A stretch of DNA of 64,000 nt from Pseudomonas sp. PB106 (lineage in GTDB: Bacteria; Pseudomonadota; Gammaproteobacteria; Pseudomonadales; Pseudomonadaceae): the NCBI RefSeq assembly GCF_009764645.1, contig NZ_RWIM01000011.1, positions 1 through 64,000 on the forward strand, read 5' to 3'. The position numbers and the translations under genes were made by a program. This document shows positions 57,506 through 64,000 of this stretch, in pieces. Numbering within the stretch: position 1 is the first letter of the stretch; the number at the start of each line of letters is the position of its first letter. The notes under the pieces were generated by a model that worked only from the letters and a program-made list of their open reading frames with translations, had not been told where the DNA came from and searched no databases.

Positions 57506-57617
57506 ACAACAAAAAAGGGCCCACCTTTCGGTGAGCCCTTCTAGACCGCCCAGCAGAGCGGATTTTGTTTGGTAGGCGCGATTGGACTCGAACCAACGAC
57601 CCCCACCATGTCAAGGT
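57506..57617. repeat. Right 112-bp direct repeat (att site)
   Basis: Identical to 43986-44097. Includes the terminator (57511-57542) and the 3' part of the intact tRNA-Val. Confidence 0.97.
57511..57542 (-). terminator. Terminator of tRNA-Val
   Basis: Minus-strand hairpin AAGGGCTCACC-gaaa-GGTGGGCCCTT followed by TTTT. The same hairpin stands at 43991-44022 in the left repeat. Confidence 0.9.
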
Positions 57618-57646
57618 GGTGCTCTAACCAACTGAGCTACGTGCCT
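57570..57646 (-). tRNA. tRNA-Val(GAC)
   Basis: 77 bases with encoded CCA. The anticodon arm CCACC-TTGACAT-GGTGG gives anticodon GAC; the D arm is AGCTCAGTTGGTTAGAGC and the T loop TTCGAGT. The acceptor strands AGGCACG and CGCGCCT pair except for an A-C opposition at the fifth pair. It is the integration target of the element and stays complete at the right end. Confidence 0.95.
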
Positions 57647-57829
57647 GCTGTGAGGCGGCATTCTACGGAATTCCGGAGGGGTGTCAACACCTTTTTTTCA
57701 CCTAACCCTATGAATATGCAAAATATTTAATTTCGGGCCTGCGACGGAGAATTTCCGGCGGCTGGCGGAGGTTTTTCAAGTCGGGTAGGATCGACGCACT
57801 CGTAAAATATATTAAACAGAGGCTGCAGG

Positions 57830-59113
57830 ATGGCAAACACCACTTACCCAGAGTCCTATTACGCCGCGTCGGCGAATGCCGTACCGCCCCGCCCTGCCTT
57901 GCAGGATGATGTGGAGACGGACGTCTGCGTGATTGGTGCCGGGTATACCGGATTGTCCTCGGCTCTATTTCTGTTGGAACACGGCTTTCGCGTGACGGTG
58001 CTCGAAGCCGCCAAAGTCGGTTTCGGCGCTTCGGGGCGCAATGGCGGGCAGATCGTTAACAGCTATAGCCGCGACATTGACGTGATCGAACGCAGCGTCG
58101 GGCCCAAGCAGGCGCAACTGCTCGGGCAGATGGCGTTCGAAGGCGGCCGGATCATTCGTGAGCGCGTGGCAAAGTACAACATCCAGTGCGATCTGAAGGA
58201 TGGCGGGGTATTTGCCGCTTTGACCGCCAAGCAGATGGGGCATCTGGAATCGCAGAAGCGTTTGTGGGAGCGCTTCGGCAACACCCAGCTCGAACTGCTC
58301 GATCAACGTCGCATCCGCGAAGTCGTGGCTTGCGATCAGTACGTCGGCGGCATGCTCGACATGAGCGGCGGACACATTCATCCGTTGAACCTGGCGCTCG
58401 GCGAAGCGGCTGCTGTCGAATCACTCGGCGGCACGATCTATGAGCAATCGCCCGCCGTGCGTATCGAACGCGGCGCCAATCCGGTGGTGCACACGCCACA
58501 AGGCAAGGTCAGGGCCAAGTTCATTATCGTCGCCGGCAACGCTTACCTCGGCAATCTGGTTCCGGAACTTGCAGCCAAATCGATGCCGTGCGGCACGCAA
58601 GTGATCACCACCGAGCCGCTGGGCGATGAATTGGCGAAAGCGTTGCTCCCTCAGGATTACTGCGTCGAAGACTGCAATTACCTGCTCGACTACTACCGCC
58701 TGACCGGCGACAAACGCCTGATCTTCGGCGGCGGCGTTGTTTATGGCGCGCGGGATCCGGCGAACATCGAGGCGATCATCCGCCCGAAGATGCTCAAGGC
58801 ATTTCCGCAACTCAAGGATGTGAAGATTGATTACGCGTGGACAGGAAACTTCCTGCTGACCTTGTCGCGTTTGCCACAGGTTGGCCGGCTGGGTGACAAC
58901 ATCTATTACTCGCAGGGTTGCAGTGGCCATGGCGTGACGTACACGCATTTGGCGGGCAAGGTGCTGGCTGAGGCGTTACGCGGGCAGGCTGAGCGCTTTG
59001 ATGCGTTTGCCGATTTGCCCCACTACCCGTTCCCCGGCGGCCAATTGCTGCGAACACCGTTTGCAGCGTTGGGCGCTTGGTATTACGGCTTGCGCGACAA
59101 ATTCGGGATGTAA
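57830..59113 (+). CDS. FAD-dependent amine oxidoreductase (PuuB-like)
   Basis: 427 residues of the DAO family. FAD-binding CVIGAGYTGLSSALFLLEHG at about 32-51, then FGASGRNGGQI, the usual dinucleotide clamp. The C-terminal QGCSGHGVTYTHLAGKVLAE closes the FAD site. The best match in type is gamma-glutamylputrescine oxidase, which oxidises a side-chain amine in putrescine breakdown; substrate by family only. AGG precedes the ATG. Confidence 0.88.
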   Translation: MANTTYPESYYAASANAVPPRPALQDDVETDVCVIGAGYTGLSSALFLLEHGFRVTVLEAAKVGFGASGRNGGQIVNSYSRDIDVIERSVGPKQAQLLGQMAFEGGRIIRERVAKYNIQCDLKDGGVFAALTAKQMGHLESQKRLWERFGNTQLELLDQRRIREVVACDQYVGGMLDMSGGHIHPLNLALGEAAAVESLGGTIYEQSPAVRIERGANPVVHTPQGKVRAKFIIVAGNAYLGNLVPELAAKSMPCGTQVITTEPLGDELAKALLPQDYCVEDCNYLLDYYRLTGDKRLIFGGGVVYGARDPANIEAIIRPKMLKAFPQLKDVKIDYAWTGNFLLTLSRLPQVGRLGDNIYYSQGCSGHGVTYTHLAGKVLAEALRGQAERFDAFADLPHYPFPGGQLLRTPFAALGAWYYGLRDKFGM

Positions 59114-59142
59114 AAAAGGGCCGCTGATAGCGGCCCTTTTTA
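59112..59142. terminator. Bidirectional terminator
   Basis: AAAAAAGGGCCGC-tgata-GCGGCCCTTTTT between the oxidoreductase and the convergent xdhC-type gene. Confidence 0.92.
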
Positions 59143-59155
59143 TTTAACACAACAC

Positions 59156-60127
59156 TCAGAGCTGATCCCGAGCAATCCCGCTGCGAATCCGCAGGATATC
59201 CGCCAGCACCGCCAGAGCAATTTCCGCCGGCGTCTTGCTACCCAGGTTGAGCCCGATCGGGGCATGAATCCGCGCCAACTCACACTCGCCCAGCCCACCG
59301 ATCCGACGCAGTCGCTCAAAGCGTTTCTGCGACGTCTGCAGCGACCCCATCACGCCAATGTAGAACGCTTCGGTGCGCACGGCTTCCATCATCGCCAGAT
59401 CGTCGATGCGCGGATCGTGGGTCAACGCGACAACCGCGGTATCGCGATGGCAGCCGCCATCGGCAATAAACACCGAAGGCAATTGCCGGCGAATCTCCAC
59501 GCCGTTGAGCACCACACCTTCAAGCACTTCCTCGCGTGGATCGCAGAGAATCACTTCAAACCCGAGACCCACGGCAAACTCGGCGCACGCCTGCGCCACG
59601 CTGGAATAACCGGCGAGCAACAAGCGCTGCGCTGCGCCGACACGAATCCGCACCCGATCAATCTCACGCTCGATCCGCGCACCCTGCTCGCGATCTGCGA
59701 ACAGGCTGCGCGCACCGCTGGCCAGATCGACCTCGCGAATCAAGCGACGCTGACCGAGCAGCGCCGATTCCAATTCACGCAAGTGCGCCTGCACGTCACA
59801 GTCGGCGTCAAATTTCTCTACCAGCACATCGAGGATGCCGCCACAGGGCAGGCTGACCCGCGAACGCGGATCGTCGCCCTCGCCGTAACGCACAACGTTG
59901 ACCGCATCGAGGAACGCACCTTCCGCGACGCGCTCGAGAAAGTCTTCCTCTACGCAGCCACCCGACAGCGACCCGATCCACTGCCCGCCTTCGTTCACCG
60001 CCAGCAGCGAACCCGGCGCACGTGGTGCCGAGCCGTAGGTGGTCAGCACGGTGCAGAGCCAGATGCGCTGCCCCGCCACCGACCACTGCAACGCGCGGCG
60101 CACCACTTGTAGATCGAGATGCTGCAT
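59156..60127 (-). CDS. XdhC/CoxF-family molybdenum cofactor insertion factor
   Basis: 323 residues. N-terminal XdhC/CoxI domain (TTYGSAPRAPGSLLAV, GSLSGGCVEEDFLERV) and C-terminal Rossmann domain (AQRLLLAGYSSVAQACAEFA, YIGVMGSLQTSQKRFERL). XdhC binds sulphurated molybdopterin and loads it into hydroxylases of the xanthine dehydrogenase family. It follows the cytochrome gene by one base, so it belongs to the operon. Confidence 0.93.
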   Translation of the reverse strand: MQHLDLQVVRRALQWSVAGQRIWLCTVLTTYGSAPRAPGSLLAVNEGGQWIGSLSGGCVEEDFLERVAEGAFLDAVNVVRYGEGDDPRSRVSLPCGGILDVLVEKFDADCDVQAHLRELESALLGQRRLIREVDLASGARSLFADREQGARIEREIDRVRIRVGAAQRLLLAGYSSVAQACAEFAVGLGFEVILCDPREEVLEGVVLNGVEIRRQLPSVFIADGGCHRDTAVVALTHDPRIDDLAMMEAVRTEAFYIGVMGSLQTSQKRFERLRRIGGLGECELARIHAPIGLNLGSKTPAEIALAVLADILRIRSGIARDQL

Positions 60128-60128
60128 G

Positions 60129-61364
60129 TCAGTGGGCCTTGTGCTCGATGGACGGTGCGTCTGCTTGCAGCTTCTGCACCTCGCTCACTGCCAGCTCAGC
60201 AGACTGCCCACCCCACCCTTGACGCAGGTAGTTGAGCAGATCGGTAAGCTGTTCAGGACTGAGCTTGTCGGCGAAACCCGGCATCGGTTGCATGTGCTCG
60301 AAACCGGAGAACTTCTGCTCGCCGATACCATCTTCGATCACGCGCAACAGGTTGCGTGGGTCTTCCAGGCGCAACGTGGTGTTGCCGCGCATGGCCACCG
60401 CGATGTGCGGTTTGCCTTCGCCACCGACCGCATGGCAACCGGCGCAGACGTTCAGGTATTGCTGCTGGCCGCGCTGGGCGCTCGGACTGAGTTTTTCCAC
60501 CGGCACTTCGACAAGCGTTTTGGCTGCCGGCGGTTTGTCGCCGAGCAGGAACGTCGCCATTGCCGCCAGATCAGGATCGCTCAGGCCCTGAGTGCTGTTG
60601 TGGAACACCGGGAACATCTCGTTGAACATCGTCCCCTGCGCGCTCATGCCGTGCTTGAGGAACGTGCTCAGATCCTGCTCGTTCCAGCCGCGAGCAGCCA
60701 GATCAGTGGCCAGCAGGCTCGGCGCCAGATAACCATTAAGGATGCCGCCGGTGAGGCGTTTATCCAGCTGCATCGCACCCGGCAGGCCGCGCGGCGTGTG
60801 GCATTCGCCGCAGTGACCGAGCACTTCGACCATATATTGGCCGCGCTTCCAAGCTTCGCTTTTGCCTTCGGCCGACTCCAGTTTCAGGTCCTTGCCATAC
60901 ATCATGTTCCAGCCGATCAGACCAGGACGCACGTTGAACGGAAAGCTCAGGCTGGTGACCGGCGCTGCACGCTCGATCGGCTCGATGGTTTTCAGGTACG
61001 CATGGATCGCATCCGAATCCGCGCGCGGCATCAAGTGATACGAGGTGTACGGCATCGCTGGATACAGGTTAGCGCCGTCACGACGCTTGCCTTCAGTCAG
61101 CGCCGCGAAGAATTCCTCATCGTTGTACAAACCGATGCCGTGCTCTTTGCTCGGGGTGATGTTGGTGCCGTAGATCGTGCCGAACGGCGAGACGATCGGC
61201 AGACCGCCGGCAAATGGCGCGCCGCCCGGTGCCGTGTGGCAAGCCATGCAGTCAGCGGCGCGGGCAAGATACTCGCCGCGCTTGACCTGATCATCGGCGT
61301 GGGCAAACAACACCGGCGCAGCCAGGCCGGCCGCCAAGGTCAAGCGGGTCAGAAAAAGCTTCAT
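60129..61364 (-). CDS. Triheme cytochrome c subunit of the molybdenum hydroxylase
   Basis: 411 residues. Signal peptide (LFLTRLTLAAGLAAPVLFAH), then three CxxCH haem sites: CMACH, CGECH and CAGCH, each in a class I cytochrome domain. This is the type of electron-accepting subunit found in membrane alcohol/aldehyde dehydrogenases and in isoquinoline/nicotinate-type hydroxylases. It passes electrons to the respiratory chain in the periplasm. AAGGAGGGTTAAGC decides the start at 61364. Confidence 0.94.
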   Translation of the reverse strand: MKLFLTRLTLAAGLAAPVLFAHADDQVKRGEYLARAADCMACHTAPGGAPFAGGLPIVSPFGTIYGTNITPSKEHGIGLYNDEEFFAALTEGKRRDGANLYPAMPYTSYHLMPRADSDAIHAYLKTIEPIERAAPVTSLSFPFNVRPGLIGWNMMYGKDLKLESAEGKSEAWKRGQYMVEVLGHCGECHTPRGLPGAMQLDKRLTGGILNGYLAPSLLATDLAARGWNEQDLSTFLKHGMSAQGTMFNEMFPVFHNSTQGLSDPDLAAMATFLLGDKPPAAKTLVEVPVEKLSPSAQRGQQQYLNVCAGCHAVGGEGKPHIAVAMRGNTTLRLEDPRNLLRVIEDGIGEQKFSGFEHMQPMPGFADKLSPEQLTDLLNYLRQGWGGQSAELAVSEVQKLQADAPSIEHKAH

Positions 61365-61366
61365 GC

Positions 61367-61906
61367 TTAACCCTCCTTGACCAGGCCGAGATCGGTCAGC
61401 ACGTTGCGAGTGGCGTTGTAGTAACGCACGTACCCAGTGCAACGGCAGACGTGATGGCCGAGGCTGTCCTCGATGACTTGTTCCAGTTTGCTTTTGACAA
61501 TCGGCTGACGTTGCAGCTTCTCGACCAACACGGTCGCGGCGTTGACGAAGCCCGGTGCGCAGTAGCTGCACTGGAAGGCGAATTCGTCGACGAAGCGCTG
61601 CTGGATCGGGTTCAGCTCAGTCACCTGACCGTTTTCGTCACGCTTGGCGTGACTTTCGATGGTGCGGACTTTCTTGCCTTCGAAGTAATGCGCGCCAGTG
61701 ATGCAGGTGCGCACTTCTTCGCTGGTGCCGTCCGGGTTGTCGACGATCACCACGCAGGCGTGGCAGATGCCCTGGCCACAGCCCAGACGCGAACCGGTGA
61801 GGTTTTTGTATTCGTGCAGGTAGTCGATCATCGGCAGGTCATCAGGGATGTCCACCGGGCCGACGGATTGACCATTGAGGGTCAGTTGAAGCGGACGGTT
61901 AGCCAT
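61367..61906 (-). CDS. 2Fe-2S subunit of a molybdenum hydroxylase (IorA-like)
   Basis: 179 residues. Plant-type cluster ligands in GCGQGICHACVV with a later Cys in RTCITG, and the second cluster in FQCSYCAPGFVNAA and HHVCRCTGYVRY. It carries electrons from the Mo subunit to the cytochrome. AAGGAGG precedes the ATG at 61906, which overlaps the Mo-subunit stop (ATGGCTAA). The gene after it starts 2 bases later. Confidence 0.94.
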   Translation of the reverse strand: MANRPLQLTLNGQSVGPVDIPDDLPMIDYLHEYKNLTGSRLGCGQGICHACVVIVDNPDGTSEEVRTCITGAHYFEGKKVRTIESHAKRDENGQVTELNPIQQRFVDEFAFQCSYCAPGFVNAATVLVEKLQRQPIVKSKLEQVIEDSLGHHVCRCTGYVRYYNATRNVLTDLGLVKEG

Positions 61907-64000
61907 TGAGGGCCTCCTTGATGCGCGCTGGAGTGATAGGCAGATCGCGAACACGTTTGCCGATGGCATGCGCCACGGCGTTACCGATGGCCCCGACAAC
62001 CGGGATCATCACCACCTCGGCGATACCTTTGGACGGATCGCTCGGCGACAGTGCCGGGAGAATCTCCGACGTCTGTTTCCACACGGCAACGTGACGCGCC
62101 ATCGGCAGACGGTAACGGTTGAAGTTCCAGTCACCCTCCCCCGGCCCGCCTTCGTACAGCGGCATCTCTTCCATCAGTGCGTGACCGATGCCCATGGCGA
62201 TACCGCCTTCGAGCTGGCCCTTGACCAATTCTTCAACCAACACACGACCGCACTCGACCCACGAATGGTGGTTGAGCACTTCAACATCCAGCGAGCCTTT
62301 GTTGACCTTCAGCTCGACCAGCGTGGCGACCGGGCTGTAGTAAGTCACGGCAGCGTTGTTCAACTGAACAACCGGGTAGTTGATGTTCTGGCGATCCAGC
62401 AGATGGAAACCAGACGTGGTCATCAACGCTTTCTTGGCTTTCGGCGCACCATCACCGTATTTCACCGCCAGACCGTCGAGCGGCAGACGCTCGCGCACGC
62501 CGTCGATGCTGTATTCGGCCTCGGCCCAGCTCCAGCGGTTGAACGCATGAACAGTGGCGCCGGTGACCAGACCACGCTCGTGAGCGTGCTTGGCCAGCTC
62601 TTCGAAGGTCAGCGGCTGCATGCCGTTGGCAGTCAGCTTGCCATCCACCCAGTGCGCATCTTCGCGACGCACAACGTATGGGTTGGCTTGGCCGCCGTAA
62701 GGGCCCTGACGCCAGATTTCCATGGCCGCCGGCCACAAACCGTTGTTGAACAGCACGCGGGCTGCTTCACGGGTGGCATGACTGAAGTAGTAAGCCGAGT
62801 TGGTCGCGGACGAAGCCGAGGCCAATTTGCCGACCCAACGCGGGTTGCGCAGCAAGTTGTCCTGTTCGGTCTGGCTCATGATGTAAGGGTTGCCGCTGGT
62901 GATCAGCTGCATTTCCTTCCATTCGGTTTCGCCAGTCTTCACTTCGTGCGCCGGGCTGCCGAGGAAATCGGCCACGACCAGCGCTTGCGAGGTGGACATG
63001 CCGGTGCCGATTTCGATACCGATGTGGCGCAGGGTGATGCGACCGTCAGCGGTGAATTCGATGCTGGCCATCGGCGCTTCGGAACCGGTGCCGAAGTCTT
63101 TCTGGCAAATGGCGAAACCGACGCCATACCAGTTGTCCGGGTCTGCGGCTTCGCGTTGTTGCTTGATCGCGTCGCGGTTCTTCCAGACTTCGTGCACCGA
63201 AGCCTTGTCGAGAATCTCGTGCAGACGCAAGGCACCGGCCGGGATCGCGCCCTGGGTGTTTTTCATGCCCGAACGCAGCGCGTTCTTGCGCCGCAGGTCG
63301 ATAGCATCGACACCGAGGCGATCGGCAATTTCGTCGACCATCATTTCGGTCGACGCCATGCTTTGCAGAGTGCCGTAACCGCGCATCGAACCGGCCTCAA
63401 CACCACGCGAGTGGTAGGCGGTGACTTGCAGGTCGTTCTGCGGCATGTAGTAGATCGACTGCGCTGCCGTGGCACCCACTGCCGCCACCGACGGGCTGTA
63501 GTTGACCCGGCCGCCGCCGTCGACGCTCATTTCAGCGCGGAAAATCTTGAAACTGTAGTCGTTCTTGTCCACCGCAAGTTGGTAGCGGATGTCGAACGGG
63601 TGACGCTTGATCCCGCTCTGGAACTGCTCGTAGCGGTCGTTGGCCAAGCGCACTGGCACACCGGCGCCGTACAGCGCAGCGAGGGCTGCGTAGTAGACGA
63701 AAATGTTGTGGTCTTTGGAACCGTAACCCACGGTGTAACCCGGGTGCATGTTCAGGTTGGCCAGGCCGAAGCGCGACGGAGAGATCATTTTCGCGGTCTC
63801 GGTCGCTGCCTCCAGCGGGCACTGGGTCGCTACTACGAAGTGCAGGGTTTTGGTTTTCGGGTCGTACCAGCCGTTGCCGTTGTCCGGTTCCATTGCTGCC
63901 GGCTCAATCGACGGGGTTTTGTAACGCTCATCGAAGACCAGCCAGTTATCTGGCGGGGTATCGATCTCTTTCTTCATGCGGTCGGCGTAGAACAGGCCAC
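61899..64000 (-). CDS. Molybdopterin-binding subunit of an aldehyde/isoquinoline-type hydroxylase (partial, 5' end outside)
   Basis: At least 699 residues are visible; the frame stays open through the right edge, so the start lies outside and the ATG at 63977 is internal. It has the Mo-binding stretches MRGYGTLQS and GTGMSTSQALVVAD and a C-terminal KGIAEVVMIPVVGAIGNAVA with the expected catalytic Glu. Together with the 2Fe-2S subunit, triheme cytochrome and XdhC it forms a periplasm-linked oxidase/hydroxylase; the substrate is not readable from the sequence. Confidence 0.92.
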   Translation of the reverse strand, partial: GLFYADRMKKEIDTPPDNWLVFDERYKTPSIEPAAMEPDNGNGWYDPKTKTLHFVVATQCPLEAATETAKMISPSRFGLANLNMHPGYTVGYGSKDHNIFVYYAALAALYGAGVPVRLANDRYEQFQSGIKRHPFDIRYQLAVDKNDYSFKIFRAEMSVDGGGRVNYSPSVAAVGATAAQSIYYMPQNDLQVTAYHSRGVEAGSMRGYGTLQSMASTEMMVDEIADRLGVDAIDLRRKNALRSGMKNTQGAIPAGALRLHEILDKASVHEVWKNRDAIKQQREAADPDNWYGVGFAICQKDFGTGSEAPMASIEFTADGRITLRHIGIEIGTGMSTSQALVVADFLGSPAHEVKTGETEWKEMQLITSGNPYIMSQTEQDNLLRNPRWVGKLASASSATNSAYYFSHATREAARVLFNNGLWPAAMEIWRQGPYGGQANPYVVRREDAHWVDGKLTANGMQPLTFEELAKHAHERGLVTGATVHAFNRWSWAEAEYSIDGVRERLPLDGLAVKYGDGAPKAKKALMTTSGFHLLDRQNINYPVVQLNNAAVTYYSPVATLVELKVNKGSLDVEVLNHHSWVECGRVLVEELVKGQLEGGIAMGIGHALMEEMPLYEGGPGEGDWNFNRYRLPMARHVAVWKQTSEILPALSPSDPSKGIAEVVMIPVVGAIGNAVAHAIGKRVRDLPITPARIKEALNG

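Larger units (their letters stand above)
43986..57617. mobile_element. 13.5-kb integrative element in tRNA-Val(GAC) with a two-reverse-transcriptase cargo
   Basis: Bounded by the 112-bp direct repeats. One unit length is 13,520 bp. The left end has an integrase next to the att site. The middle has phage-type regulators and small unknown genes. The right third is a leftward reverse-transcriptase cluster. No capsid, tail, conjugation or packaging genes are seen, so it is a satellite-like or defence island rather than a full prophage. The cargo is visibly richer in A+T than the flanks. Confidence 0.93.

Overview
The window looks like a chromosomal segment of a Pseudomonas of the fluorescens group. 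The evidence is the gene content: a DUF6124 protein, an RsmE-type CsrA paralogue, Pseudomonas REP elements (core GTGGGAGC..GCTCCCAC), the order thrS-infC-rpmI-rplT-pheS-pheT-ihfA-merR-tRNA-Pro, and an SOS-type DUF1654 gene next to a periplasmic endonuclease I. Most of the sequence is GC-rich core genome. One region, about 44.0-57.6 kb, is clearly foreign.

Layout. 1-16 kb: regulators and single-enzyme genes (LysR, AraC, two large winged-helix/ATPase regulators that converge and overlap, a GlxA-type AraC regulator divergent from a pirin, a LysR divergent from an MFS exporter, a quinone oxidoreductase, an alpha/beta hydrolase, an ABC exporter). REP elements have entered the coding sequence of at least two of these genes. 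16-21 kb: a gene graveyard and small-gene region, with fragments of a VOC gene and of rtcB fused back to back, several small secreted proteins, and a decayed integrative element (small phage-like genes and a frameshifted integrase tail) abutting tRNA-Pro(GGG). 21-28.4 kb: the translation operon, transcribed leftward. 28.4-31 kb: small secreted proteins, a cold-shock protein and an I78-type inhibitor lipoprotein. 30.8-37.8 kb: a ribose operon (rbsB-A-C-R-K-D plus a nucleoside hydrolase) behind a LacI-type operator. 38.8-43.6 kb: periplasmic asparaginase with an FNR/Anr-like box, a LexA-box operon (DUF1654 plus endonuclease I), a siderophore-interacting protein, rsmE and a DUF2214 membrane protein. 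57.8-64 kb: an FAD amine oxidoreductase and a molybdenum hydroxylase operon (2Fe-2S subunit, Mo subunit, triheme cytochrome c, XdhC), running off the right edge.

The most interesting part is a 13.5-kb integrative element in tRNA-Val(GAC), bounded by a perfect 112-bp direct repeat (43986-44097 and 57506-57617). It carries an integrase, a Rha/KilAC phage regulator, a set of unrecognised small genes, an XRE regulator and a second, catalytic-domain-only tyrosine recombinase next to inverted-repeat sites. Its right half is a leftward cluster: a small basic protein, a reverse transcriptase with the retron marks NAxxH and VTG, an unrecognised zinc-ribbon protein, and a second retron-type reverse transcriptase fused to a trypsin-like serine protease with an intact triad. 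Two non-coding gaps of 229 and 309 bp in this cluster could hold msr-msd-like RNAs; the 229-bp gap has nested inverted repeats. A LexA-type box lies near the right end. This is most likely a phage-defence cargo. A two-RT arrangement with protease fusion and zinc-ribbon partner is not a layout I recognise as an established system.
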